Shown one piece after another: positions 24,076 to 38,596 of a stretch of DNA of 64,000 bases. Position 1 is the first letter of the stretch; each line of letters starts with the position of its first letter. This DNA comes from Lanius collurio. Lineage: Eukaryota; Chordata; Aves; Passeriformes; Laniidae. The notes beneath the pieces are model-generated. The model did not search any database. It was not told the DNA's origin and saw only the letters and a program-made list of their open reading frames with translations. The position numbers were made by a program, and so were the translations under genes. The DNA lies in assembly GCA_020086605.1 (NCBI GenBank), contig JACBWW010000020.1, forward strand, positions 18,472,289 to 18,536,288, written 5' to 3'.

Positions 24076-27000
24076 AAGGCTACAAAAGGCCAGTCAATAT
24101 GCTTAAGCTTGCAAAAAATCACCAGAACACATCCAAACTGTCTCTCTGTCTTTCTGATAGTTTCTGTAGATGATATTATTTCAAAAGGCATATTCCTTTT
24201 ATAAGTTACATATTTAATATTATTCTACACTCTATTGAAAATATGCATAGTACTAAAATAATCATTTTGCCTGAATGCTATGTTCTCAAAGTTTATTGAA
24301 TATTGTAATTCAAAGAGTTGCCAAGTTCTAACACCAGCTCTGCTTTTGACTGAGAATATGTAATTCCTCTGGTTTTATTTATTCATGTTTGCACTGATGT
24401 TGCTATCAGGAACTCTTCTCCCAGACTGCTAAATTTTGGTTATAGTCCCTAAAGAATAAATCAAAACCAATCAGGGTGTTTACTTGAGATTATGTGATAA
24501 ATATTATATACTGTTTTTAACAAAAAGCGTCTACAAAGATTACGTCTTGCAATTCTTATACTGCCTTTTAAAATGCAAATAATACACAGATGGAGATCAT
24601 TTATACAGGAAAGAATGAACTAGAACAAATGAGTACTTATCTTGTTTCCCTACAAAACATGTGAATTGATATAATCACAGAACAACTGTTCCACATACTG
24701 CCAAAAATGATCAAAAAACCACTGCCATAAAATATACGTGCATTCAACATGGGGACTCACAGAGAAAGGTAAAATTTTATGCTTTGGTCATGGTAGAAGA
24801 GACAAATCCTTCTATTTGTCATGGAGTAATGAGAACCACTCAAGTAGATAATGTACAACAGTGTTATCAAGAAAATACCATAGATTCCTCTTGAGACAGA
24901 GCCTCCTCTGTTAAGTCACAGTCCACATTTTCTCTGCCTGCTGAAACTGTGGCCTGGGTGCAAATCCCAGTTGATGTTAAATAAGAAAGAGCAATCCAAA
25001 TTAGACAAATGGCCCAAATCCAAAATACCCACTATAAACTACACTATACTAATACAGGAGTGCCATGCACAGCAGTTTTTTCCCGGTCTATAGGGAATTA
25101 CATTTCAAATTGAATCCAAACGCTGTAAATCAATGAATGAAATGTTAGGCTTCACAATAAACAAATAAAGATTCCTAAAATACATTGTAGACAAGCATTT
25201 CCTTTGCATTTTTGAGTAACATAGTGCCACACAACACACCCGCAAATGCCTTGGGATGACCAGAGAGTACAATGATTTCTAGCTGCTAAATTTCTCTTTT
25301 ATCTTGAGGAATCAGGGACAGTACCAGGAAGAAAATTATCCCTATTTTCAAGTCTCTTAACACTTGGTCTTTACTAATCCCAAAAGCCATTTTTGATGAA
25401 GAACATCTTCCGGGTACAAATCAGCTCTTTCGTTTTTAGTTTGCTTGTACAGACAAATTTTACTTTCGAGGCTCACAACACTGTCTGTACCAAAGACTGA
25501 AGTTAATATCAATGGCAGTGTTGGGGGATATTATTTGCTTTACTATTGGGTCCTACTATCAAGGGCCTAGAGAAGAGAACCAGAGCTCCTTTCTACTACA
25601 GGCAGTAAGAGCAAAACAAAGCTAATTGTGTCAGAGACAAAAAAGAACCCCAACAAAAACCAAACAACCCTAGTAGATGGCCTAGTAAAAGAGGCCATCT
25701 TCTCTCTACTTCTATTTTAAACATACATTAAAACCATTTTAGTGCTTATACTGTGTAGTATCTATTTCTTTACTCCTCACTGAATTTGATTATGTTTACA
25801 TAAGATTCCCTGTCTAGATTCCCAGTGGTACATAGCTTTGCTTTCAAAATAGTTTTATATTGAAGTGGAAAAGGACACTGACTTGTAAAATGCTGGGAAA
25901 TGCACATCAGGAGGATGCATTCATGGAGAGCTGAACAGCTGGCCAACAGAATGAACACATTACCACAGGACTACTGGGAATTAGTGAGAGAACTAGAAAG
26001 CACAAGTACAGGGGGAAAATATTCTTCACTAGTTTTACATTGGACCTGATATATTTCAGACAGATAAAGCAAAACCTATAAAAATCTCAAGAGACTTCCT
26101 AGTTTGTTTAGGGGAAAAACTTATATTCTATAAATAGAAATCTATATTCTTCTAGCAGGAAATATTTCTTCACTCAGAAGGAAATTGTGATGCACAGAAC
26201 TATTTTAAAAGTCTGTCTTCAGAAGATTTTTTTTTGTAGTCGCTGTTATTGAAGTCATAACAATTATGTATCTTGCAACCAGTTTGTTTGGGGTGGAGGA
26301 CAGAGTTGGACATTCTCACATTGCAAGTGATGGGAATGTAAAATCCCATGACTATGGCTTTTAGTTCATACTTCTTGCACTGTGCAGGTATGAATCTGCT
26401 ATCTTCCAAGGTCTATTTTTTTTCCTAATATCTGAAAAATTTTCCCTGACTATTGATAATTCTGAAATACAATTTTTCTTTGTGAAGCAATGCATTAGAT
26501 CTATCAAATCTGCCCTGCAGCTATCAAATCAGAGAGTACACACTGAATCTCACCATCTGATATCATTCACCTCTCACACTTTATATCATGTCACTCAGCA
26601 AAGTCCCTTCAAAAGAATGCTCCTGGCCCAAACTAAAACATGGCAGTGCATATGTACCTAACCCACTAGCACAAGCCTAACTAAAACCTTCTGTTCCCTG
26701 GGAACTGCCACTCACATTTTGAAGTTTGGATTGCTGAATAACATTCAGTTGAATGCTGATAATATAAATTGTAATTTCCTCATTTTTGGATTTTAGGTGA
26801 TTTAGCAGCAGCAAGAAAGAATATAGAAGAGCTTAAAACTTATATCCATTCATTTTCACAATTATACAATTTTGCTGAAACAACATCTTACCTTATCATA
26901 TGCAGTCAAATAAAAAAGTTATACAAACACCCAAAAATAGAGTAACTTTAAAATACAGATCTGAATTGCCAGATTAAAGGAGTCAGTAGGACTTTTAGTT

Positions 27001-30000
27001 AAAAAAAGAAATAAATCACAAATCATAAAATTATGTTAGTTCAAAGACTCAGAATTATGAAAGCAAAACCATCTTTGATAGGCCTATTTAGGACCAAGCC
27101 CCTTCAGTCAAATATCCTGAACACAGTGGCAGGTAAAAACAGATAAGGCAGAGCTGCCCTCCAAGTATAATAAGAATGGCAGATAGGTTTTTTTCATTTT
27201 TTTGCAGCAAATTAGACTTCTGAATTGAGAGGAAATTTTTTGATAACTGCCTTGCACACCAAGATTGCTAATCACACAAATATTATTTTGATAAATGGAA
27301 TCAAAAACTCCCACTAAGCATCAAATAAGAATCAGCCCCCATAGTTCTTGAGAATTCTTGATGTGCATAAAAACAAAAATAAAATGCATCCACAGAATAC
27401 GTGAAAGAAAGAAATCAATGCAGAAGCAACAAGAAAAAGTTAAGCTTGTGTACTCTGACATCTGTTCTTGAATGCTTTTCTCTTTTTCTGTCTCCCAGGA
27501 ATTGTTTGCACTGGGTTCTGGCCTGTGTATTCATATGAATACTCAGAAGTGGTATTCAGATTTACAGACAGTTTTTTTTAATATTTTAAAGGACTGAAGT
27601 TACTTCAAGAATCAGTGGGGATATTTTTGGTGGTGAGATCTTTTTTTTCCAACTTTTATTTTCTTCCCCTGTAGCTGCAGAGCTGTGAAATTAAGGAAGT
27701 ACATCTGTACTCAAAGTGAATAAATTTCTCAAGTGACTACTTTTTTAATTTGTCAGTACTGTAGTATTAATTAAAAATGGAACTATAATTTAAAAACCCA
27801 ATATATTTTCAGCTTTTAGGTCTGTGAATTCCTCCTTTCCCTCCCCAAAGTGACATAGAGGAGTAAGGTGACATTATTAGAGGTCACAATCAGAACTCAG
27901 AGTTTCACAGATGGTCTATTAATTGAGCTACCCCTCTTTAGAGAGCAAAAAAATATCATAAGTTTTTACAACACTCCCTTAAAACAGAGGTTGTTGGAAA
28001 CCATTGGGATGGAAAATCTGTTGCTATTTCAGTTGTGTATCTGGTAAGATGGAAAATTTTTCAAGTCTACACAGATGGTAAATAAATTTCTGCTACATGA
28101 GGCAGTTCCTGGAATAAAGAAATTTTCTCAAATAACAAGTGCCAATTTTTTTTCAGTAAGACTTATTTTTAACTTTCCCAAGGACTTGTTGAGAGAGCTG
28201 GAGAAGTGTCCTTTCACCTTCAGAATCCTGGTCTAACTCCAGAAAAAGCTTCTAAAGTCATTCTCAGCACAGATGAGTTTTCTTTACACTCAAAAAGACA
28301 TTTCAAAGCAAAGATCAAAGGGCCACAATTACACGTTGCTGCTGGTAAACATTCCTACTGAAGAGAGTGGCTAAAAAGTAAGAAATTTCTGTTCCAACCC
28401 TAAGACAATCATGGGTGAGTAACAGTGCTGACATTTAAGCTGTCACTATGATTCATGTGGCAGTGCTGTTGACACAGGAGAGCTTGTCCTCCACGTACTA
28501 AGCATAATGGAAAGGACTGAGAGAGGGAGACCAGAAGCAGGGACAAAGTCACTGCAGACTCTACCCACTATGGAAGCTGTGAGAAAAACATGGAATAGTT
28601 AGGTTTGAGTACCCATTTTAGGCAACTGTTGAAATGAATGCTGGACAAGAGGTCTAGGAACCACTACCACAGAACTAGCTTTTGAGAGTGTTTGGGACTA
28701 CTCTCCCCTCATACCAAAATGGAGCAGCATCATACAAGTTGCTCACCCATTTCACCAAAAACTTCATATTCCCTTGCTAATCTCTTCATGTGACCGCACA
28801 GCTCTGCTTGTCTGCCACCTTGAAATCAAACCCTGCAAAATGATGATGCTTACAAGGAATAAAATACACCTGATTTTCATGTCACCAAGTAATCTTTTCC
28901 TTATCTGCACATAACCTCTAAATAGCTAAAATTCTTAATATTGCACTCAGCTTAGTACATGAAGTAAGAAAAAAAACCCCAAACAACAAATTTGTGAAAA
29001 GGCAAAGGTAAAGGGAAGAATCAATGCTCTTAACACCTGACTAGAAGGCTCTGGATAAAAAAGGATGTTTTTGTGTCAGACAGAGAGTATGGATGACCTA
29101 GAGAAAAAAAAAAATGTGGACATTCTAATCTTAGGCTATTGTTACTATTCCCAAGAGAGCAAAATCCAGTAATATGTGTATTTCTTCTGAATCTGATTAA
29201 AGCTGGTTTCCCCACTGTAATAACTATTCATAGGCTTCAGTCTGCAAAAGCACAACCCACTGATTTAGAACATATCTTGCAAAAGAGGCTACAATAAAAT
29301 TAAAACACACAATTTCTAAAAGCTTAATAATATGTTTGTGAAATGTGATAAATTATGAGTCCTGCAGAAGATTTATGCAAAAAGAATAATAATCAAGGTG
29401 CTAATACAGAATAACTTCTCCCCAAATTATCTTTGATACTAGTAATATTGAGCATGACCTGGAAACGCAGTGGGCAACTAGGAGTCATTTTCATGAGCTG
29501 AGAAAGCTTTGTGCAATTAAGATTTGAATCATCACTTCACATAGAAAATACTGATTTTCACCTCTTTATTTTCTAGTCTTATTTCACCTCTTAGTGGAAA
29601 AAGGCAGGTCTTGGGACACTATCTCTTCTCTTATTTACTCTCTGGCAATTTTGCTTCCTATAAAAACCTGAACAGTACAGTGTTAGTTTACCACATCATC
29701 TTGTCAACATCTACCAAGAAGTGGAGAGTATTTGTAAAGAGGTGAATTTAATATGCTGAAATAAATTCAGTAGCTGTATTGAGATGTGATATGCACATAG
29801 AATCACTACTAAATCTGTGTTAGATAAATACAATTTGGCTTTTGTCAGGGAATCTGGATGTAGGAAAGCAGTTTGATTTAGATTACCAAATTTTGGCTTG
29901 TGGCCATGTTTTTTCATTTTCAATGTAATAAAGGTGTCAGCTTTTAAAATATTTTGAAGCTAAAATTACTAAGCCATGAGCTTTAGCACTGCTGAATTTT

Positions 30001-33000
30001 TTCATGCTTTTATATCAAACAGCCATGAATCACATATCAGTGATTAATAGTAGCTGCAAACCATCTTTTTTTAAGAAGTTTGAGGATACTCTCCAAGAGA
30101 TTAAAATATACCATGCAGGAATAAAATCAGCATTTTTTTGAATGGGTATATAAGATAACACCTTATCAAAACATTCAGGATATTCAAACAGAAACCTTTG
30201 TTTAATTGGATCTGCTGTGTGAAAAAAAAGGTTTAGGAAGGAGGCAATTTACAGAAAAGGATAAATAAACTTCTGTTTAACATAAATACATATTGAGTTT
30301 GCTCTTCTAAGTCTTGTGTAAGATGAGACTGCAAAGACAGTGCAAAACTTAAGATATGAAAGTTGTTGCTGTAACATGGCACATTATTGAAGGATATCCT
30401 CATGTCACAGTGAGCCAATTTCTCATTAGTTTTGTATGCATAAGCCAAGTTCTTATATTCCATTGTTGTAAATGCTTTAGACATCAGTTATGACAGAGTT
30501 ATGAAGAGCAGCAAGGATCTGGTATACATTTACCACACATTTACCTCAGTGTGCACAGATGCTCACGCATGTATTGCTGCCTAGATATTTTTTCTAAGGC
30601 GGCAGAATTGCCCTCTAAATTGGAATTCATAACCATTTTTGGCCATATCCTCGGGAGCTTGGAATAGTTTTTGGCAGCAGAAGCAGTATTGTTTCATTTT
30701 GTAAAGCCATATTCAATAAACCCTGTGTAGTATCTGTGGCATAAACCTCCTTGCCTTTAGAAACCTCTTATGTCACTTTTGAGACAGAGCAGTTAAAGGA
30801 GATACGTATGAGCAACACATTTTTAGGTGTTTCAATGGTATCTACCATTGTGATGGGAAACAAAAAAAGAAAAAAAAAAACAACCAAGAAAAATAAAACA
30901 TCACAGAAAAGTCCCATGATAAACACTGCAAATGGCAGCTACCCTGCTGCACTTCACCTCACAAGGGTGTTGTTTGCTCTTAACTATCACATGGGAATTG
31001 GTCAGATACCTGTGGACCAACCCACCACCAGTACTTCTATGGTCAAGCAGTCCTTGATAGCAGTGGCAAAGACTACATTGTTGTAAAGCCTCAGCTCCCA
31101 GAGCTGGCCATGGTAGGCTGTTCTCTGTCTCCTTTGACACAACACCACTAAAAAAACTTGCTTTTAGCACAAGTCATGTCTGTAGTAGACAGTTATGCTC
31201 AAAAAGCTGCTCTCCATAGCTATGGCTTCAAAGGCTCTTTAATATAGGCAACATTGCTCTAATACTGTCTTTTCTGATTACTGCTGTAAGAACTCTTTTT
31301 GGATGGAAGCTGTATCTCAATGTGCCTCTTGGACCTCTGTTTTCACTTGAAGGTCAATTCAAAATGAACATTATGCTTGTGAAAGTGCCAGAGGAACAGC
31401 TCTAGCAAGCGAATTCCTTTAAACATTTTTTTTTCTTTAACTGCTCTGTGGACAGTGATGTCATGTAATCCAGGGTGTTTTATTTAAATGTCTTAACTCC
31501 ACTTCCCGTTTGTTAAAGGTTTTACATACTATTCATTCCTTCCAAGACCACTTCCCTCCAAAGTTTGATGTTAATTAAAAATCTGTTGCCATTTTAGCTA
31601 GTGGTCATTGGTCCATTCGACATGACCTACCACTGACAATTTGTAGACTGCAAAGAATAAATAATGGACAAGTAAGGAGTTTAATTTCAAAAACAAAACG
31701 AAAAACGTTTTAGAAATTTTATTCCAATCAGTAATCTAGAGCTGAACAAAATTAGAAATCCCTGAGTACACATTGCATGAAACTCTAGACTGATCCCTAG
31801 AAGAATGTATATGATTTTGGTGAAGCAGTAGTGGGTGACTACGAACTGCTTATAAATACAAATACTTTCATGACCATTTTAGGTAGCTCAGCTCCAAGTG
31901 TAACTTGATGTGCAACAGTCTCTTGGTTTGCAGTCTAGACAACACTGTCAGCCTTGAAAATTTATTGCTGAACACTGTCACAAAAATGTGCCAAAGTGAA
32001 ATTTGCATAAAGGTTATACTGTAATGGCCTGGCAATCGTCCCATCCTGTTCTGAACTTGTTTTAAATACTTTTCACATTGTTTGAAATACATCATACTTC
32101 AGTCCAAACATATAGGAAGTCTGTGGGAAAGCATTCTTCAGCTTCCCAGATGGAGATAATATTTATGATACGTATTTTTATGCATGTAATAGAGAAAATG
32201 TGTGATCATGTAACTACAATAATAGGAGTGCTTTATGACCACCATTACCATAGATGATACACATCATTTAAAAAATGTAAATCCAACTGCTTCAGTCCAT
32301 TTATATTTTTGAATCACATTTTCATTATTAAATGGTAAATTTAGAAAACAAGTTTTCAATACAGAAAAGAGAAACAAATATTTATGACAGCCAAGAAGAT
32401 TTCATTTTTTTTTTCAAAGAAATCATACTATTTCATACTATTTGTTTTGCTTCACTTGCATCTCTTGCCAGATTCTTCCCAATGCCTTCAAAACCATGAC
32501 CATTTAATAGCAATGTGCAAATGCAGCAAATTCCTTGTGGTGAAGCAACTGTGGATTTCAGTAATAGTTGTCCACTGTACTAATACTACAGACTGTAGCT
32601 CTGAATCTTGGGTAGGAGTTAACCTTTCAAAAAGCTGTGGTGGCTTAAGATCTCTCATTAATTTTTGATGTAGCTCATATTCACATTATGAGTTTGAATA
32701 AAGAGATCCATTCTCTTCTCTAAAAACTTTAGAAAATTTGAGAATCTTTTAAAAAACCTGTATAGTTTGAAAATTGTAAGCGATTCAGAAATGGAACAAA
32801 AACAGATCCAAATTTCACACTGATAAAATAGATTTCCACAGTTTGAAAAATCATCTTTGAAAAGAGGTTATTATATTTCCAATATTGTTCTTTACAGGAC
32901 TAAGAAAATAATTTTCTAGATGCCAAGATTATATTATTTATCTCTGTATATGAAGATGAAGCTACTCTGGCATAAGTGCAGGTCTGAATCATGCAGAAAA

Positions 33001-36000
33001 TGTAGTTAGAGAACCATATCACTTGTAAGTAATTTTACTATGATAATACCTATATAATAACTAGCTTATGTAGTCTCTAAAGTTACAAATTATTATAACA
33101 CCCAAGTTCAGCAAGGCACTTAAGTACACTTTGAGAACACAGTAGCTCCACAGACATCCATTAATGCTTTATTACTGTCTAGATTTAAGCAGCTGGGAGT
33201 TGGTCTTCAATGGCCATAATGAAGCACAGAAGCCTTGGTCTTCTACAACCATCGAAACAGCATTCATTACTCTCCACACTTTCAGAATTTCTAAAGATCA
33301 TTATGATTTTAGATGGCAGATTTCTTCCCTGGTTTTTGGATTCCTCCACTAGAATATTTGCAAGATGACTTATCTTTCAAAATACTTAATGGGAAAACAA
33401 ACTGTGAGAAAAAACTGCATTTATTTATCATATATAATAATTGGTAAATTGCCAACTTTTAAAGCTGTCATCTTCCTCTGATTGACACATTTGCAGACTG
33501 CATCTCAGAAGAAGATAAATTTAATTTCCTGTTGCTAAATCAGAGTACAACAAAATGCATACTGCCATTTTTGATTAAGATTTCCTGTACATTCCGACTG
33601 TTTTTATTCATACTGTTTTTATTTTCTAAGCTTTATTTTCTATCTTGACCTGTCCAAGTTATTGTTGCTGTGCCACCCTAATAAGCCCACATCTACTACT
33701 TATGTAGCAATAGTTCAGAAAGGATCCCTATGAAACCAGCTTCTATAAAATAGAAATAACAAAACCTCTTTATGAGTCTTTAAAGCTAAATTTTAAAAAA
33801 ATATGTAGAAAAGAATGAATCTTAAATCATCACAATTAAAAAAAGAAAAAATGAGGTAAAGAGAGATTAAAAGTTCAAAAAGACAGGACTGGAATCTCTG
33901 GCATACTAACAGCAGTAAAGTAAAAAATATCTACACTCTTTGGTATTATTATTCACAACAAGCTCATATTACTTCTGAGTGCTCAGTTTAAAAGGAACAT
34001 GCAATGTGAATGGAAGAGATGGCACAGAAAGTGCTTCAAAGAAACAATTTCAGTAAAACAGCACCCCTTAGGGTTTTTTCATGAAGCATTCCTACTGCCT
34101 CTGCAGGTACCATAGTATGAGCCAGCAAGCAAAGCTCTGTTAGTTTCCTCTGAAATTAGCTTACATGGTGATACAAATGGTAGACTCTAACTTTCTAACT
34201 TGCCCTAAAAATCAAAGTCTTAGCATTGTTAAACAAAATTGAATTCTGATCACAGTGGACAAGAGTCAGCCTTCACATCTCATGGACATGCATAATATTC
34301 AAAAAGCAAACATGAATGGAAAAGTCTGAATTAAAGTAAGTAATTTTTTTTTTTTGCTTTCTCACATGATTATAATTATAATTATTGAAATAAAGAAATA
34401 AAATTTATTGCAACAGTACAGGAAATGTAAAACCACTTTTTGAAAACTCACAGGTTTCCTGTGGGGAAAAGGCACTGTTCCAAAGACATGTGTCACCCTA
34501 GTTAACCTTCTATCCATGTTTCTTTTGATATTTACTGCCAGTCTTCTGATAATCTTATACTTAAATTAATTTTTATTTTATTGACACTGGCAGTAGCTAT
34601 TATGATGACATTAGCTGTGTCCTTAAGCATCTTTTGCAAATCCCACAGTATTTGATGTAGAAATCTGGATTAAAGTAGTAGCAATAATAATGAGCAATAG
34701 AAATAGCCCTGACTGTTATAGTCTTGGGTCTTGCAGGAGCGCCTTTGAGATAACATCACCTATTTGAAACTGGAAAGCTTCTAAGCACACCACCATGAGG
34801 AATTACATTGTCCTGCAGGAGAGATATGAAGAGTCGCAGTTGTTTCTGTAGCTGTTTTCTTCCCATTTTTATTGAATGATCTCTAGGAATAAAATCTAAG
34901 AGGGAAGGATGGTGGAAGAACAATGAAATATACAGAACAAGCCAAAATTTGTTTTGTAAGTGGAGTTTGTTGATGTTTCACTTTTTTATAAACTTCATGG
35001 ATTTTTACTCAAGCTAATTAGAGCCACGCTTTACAATGTTGACTTTCTGCTTCTTTACTGATTCATCATTTAAAAGATCTGAGTCTTGTTTTAAAAATTG
35101 CATTTACAAAATGCTGATTATCATTGGCTGCAACAGCACAGCTGTGATTGCATTCGGGAAGCGAGTGGGGAGAACTTACTGCAAAACTATATGCCTCAAC
35201 CCACCTTTTTATGCTGGTGCTGAATAAAGTAGTTTCATTTTGTGTTGAACAAGAACTGAATTTCTTAGAGTTCTGCTGCATTTGTGAGCCTTCTCAATAT
35301 GCCCCAGCAAGGATTTTCCTGTCTTTGTCTAAGCTTGATAAGTTGAGCAGCTTGAAGAAAATATAAAATGGAGCACATGCAAACATTTGACTGATTCTGT
35401 ATAATGGCCATATTCTTCCATTTGAAAATCAGTGCAAAATAACTAGTCTCCTTTTGTTGGTTTTCTCTCAATAGTTGTTACTCTTCTGATTTTGTATAAT
35501 ACTGTTCATTAAAAAGCTCTGTTCCTTCATATATATGAACATATATGTGAACTGTTTTGATACCCCAAGCATTAAAGTTTGCTCTTTACTTCCAAAGATT
35601 ATTCCACATGCAATTCTCAAGTGAAGTGACTATTTTAAAATCTAAATTTATTTAACCCAGGAGAGCATACAGAAGGGTCTAATTGGTGTATCCACATACA
35701 GTTAATCCATTTATGTTTCTGCTACTTTGAACCATTAATAACCACAAACTTCATGTTGTGGATGTACTGAATTGAATATCAGTCAGCACAAAACCAGGAA
35801 AGCTTGATTATTGTGTATTTTCAAATAGACCTAATATAATTAACTTCTCACAATTAAATTCAGGTCCTTCCTGTTTCCGAGCCTCAGGAAGTCTTTCTGA
35901 GAAAGCAAAGGAAAAGAGGCTGCTGTTCATCAAGCATTTGAACCCTTGTGAGGGAGCAAAGAATGCTGCAACCACTGGACGTGTGCACAAAAAGCATCTT

Positions 36001-38596
36001 CAGTGTCAGAACATCCATCATGACTGAAGCAATTTACGGCAATGGAGGTAGTGCTGGTCAAAGATGCCAAACTTTAAACCCTTAAGCCCTCAAAGCGGCA
36101 TCTGTCTGCAGAGCAATCCTGTCAGATCTGCACTGCCTCTCACCTCAGCTGCAGTTTGAAGACAGCCGATCTAAAGATAAGAGGGAAGGTCATGCTCTAT
36201 TGACACAATTAAAAACAGTTCAAAATATGTTAACAAGGAACAGATTTGGAAAAGAATTCAGCATCAGCAAGAGCAGAATGGTGTCTACTCAAAGGTCCTA
36301 AGTTTTAACTGTCATGAAAGTGCCTGAAGATTAGCAGCTTTCTACGATCATCCAAGGTTCTACCTCAGGATTTGGGTCCCCAAATACCTTTAGCAATTCA
36401 TCTCCATGGACCTTTTCCCATATTCTGACCTTTATGGGCACATGATTATGTGCAACTAGAATTGACACTGAGCATTAATCAGACAGTGGTGTGTTTTAGG
36501 CCTTAACTACACTGTTTGAACTGCTGACCTTGAGAGAAAGGGTTTTATATACCATTCCCAATCCCTTAAGTCTTCCTGTCACTGCAAAGCAAATACTTGG
36601 TTTTATGGATGGATTCAGTTTCAAGTCTGCAGTTTTTCTAATGTTTTCTTAAAATTAAGAAAGTGGCTTTCAGGAGAAGTTTGTAAACATAGACACATTT
36701 TTCATTGTACTCTATTACCAACACACAGAGGCTTTTGTAAAATAGTGCATGGTTAGATATAAGTGATAAAATCCCTTATGCAGGAATGTTGTTTGTAGAA
36801 GTGTCCTGTAAGCTTAGAGATAAATAATACCACAAACAATAGCAGATCATATCTTTTCCCTTTTGCCATTCCTGTTACAGTGGCTGGCAAAGATTTCTTT
36901 AACCAAAGCAGAATGAGGTCTCCTTCAGGTTTACAGACCCCAACCCCTCTTAAATTAAATGCAACTTTGCAGTTGCTGCAGCCATGTAATGTTTAAACTT
37001 CCTTGGAGAAATTTCTTGTTTTGCTTCTTTTTATGCCCATTTCCTTTCTTAGTTTTTTCTCACTATTAGTCTCAATGGAATTTTTATAGACTGTCTTTTA
37101 AAATATTTAATGGCACAAACACTAATCATACATACATTCTCAAATATTCCCATGAGTGTACATTTAAAAGATGAGTATGTGACCTCAAAACAAGATCCAA
37201 GGAGGTACATGGAAACTAGCATCAAATCAAAGCTATTAAAAAAATATAGCATATTTCATCTTGCTAATAATATGAATTGTACACATCAGTAAAAATTAAT
37301 ATACTTAAAAAAAAGAAAATTTGATGCTAAAGTAAAGCAGCTGAGAAATAGTCATAATAGTCAATTAGTTTTCAACAAAGATGCCCATTTGGTTAATTTT
37401 GTTTTTTTAAAATTGAACCATTTATATTATCACTTCTGCTACTGGTAGTCATGTTTTTGTTTCTTTGTTGTAAATCTGAGATATTCTTACTGCAAGATAG
37501 TTGAAAGGTTACTGCATTAACTGTGATTGCATGAACTACCAAAGGAGGACTGGCTTTCAGGGCCTCTGAAACCTTTGGCAAAAGTTGCTTACAGCTTCTA
37601 ACCATGTTAATCTAGTATTACCAAAGGGTCTACACACAAGGAAGCAATGGCCAGTAGCTCAGGAGACTGTGTGGGCATAGAGTACTTCAGATATGTGGAT
37701 TTGTGCTTTAGTGAAACAGCAACTGAGACACTGTAGCTGACAGACTAAACCCACACAATTAAAAGAAACCAGATGTATTAAAAAAAAAACAGCAAAAAAA
37801 AACAGACAAAAGAAGCTGGATGATGTCAAATAAAAAAAGGCAGAGAGAGCTAAACAATTACAAATTGGTTATTAGCTAGCATAAGCAGCATAGCTGGGAA
37901 AGCCAGACTTTAAAATGGATTCCATAGTGCCACAATCAGCACATCTCCTTCCATTAAAGCCAGTGGGAGTTTTATTGCCAAGGAATCTCTCCATTAAAAT
38001 TTTGTAATGATACCCTTCCTTACTCAGTGAAGACAGTGAAATTCTGGTTGCTTTAAAATTATGAAATATTGTTTTAGACTCAGCAATACTTGTTTTTGCA
38101 AGAACATATGCTCATGGGGCTGAGCTAAAAACCAAAGAACTACTGAAAAATATTTCCACTCTTTTTTTTCTATTTAAAAATCTTGTTGCACATTTTTCTT
38201 GTACTCTCTTTTTCAATAAGGCTTCCAAACCCCTGGACAAAATGTGTTTTCTTAAGAGGAAATAGATAGTGATAGCAGCAAAAAACCAAAAATAAAACTA
38301 AACCCATAGAACTCATGTACTCATTTAACAGCATACATGAAATATATAATATAATATATATAAAGTGAATGTAAGGTACCATCCAAATTAATAGCTCAAC
38401 CATTTTCAGACCTTAAAAAAGGTCCTAAAATTCAGCTGTAGTATAGTCATGTGTCTCTTGTAAATATTTGAACCTGATAAATCAAGTTCAAAAAACAATC
38501 CCCTTTTCTCTCCTGTGAATTAGTCACAATATCACCATCATCAGAAATTGGGGGAAAATATTTGAAAAAAATCTCTGCAGTCTACAAATGTCCTAC
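24076..38596 (-). other. DLC1: DLC1 giant intron, 5' part next to the first coding exon
   Basis: Fourteen kilobases of AT-rich sequence in which I recognise no transposon, RNA gene or exon. The longest open frame (30751-31086, plus, 111 codons) contains a lysine-rich stretch made by an A-rich repeat and is not credible as a gene. A 14-bp palindrome lies at 35526-35539. The intron starts with donor GTAGGA at 38596. Confidence 0.6.

Noticed and set aside
30751..31086. 111-codon plus-strand ORF
   Set aside because: Its middle is a lysine run produced by an A-rich tract, it overlaps an 89-codon ORF on the other strand, and it matches nothing I know.
38582..38596. C-terminal residues VGHL and stop following the first coding exon
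   Set aside because: They are intron read-through. The exon ends at AAAG|GTAGG and the next exon continues in phase 0 with the expected DLC1 sequence.
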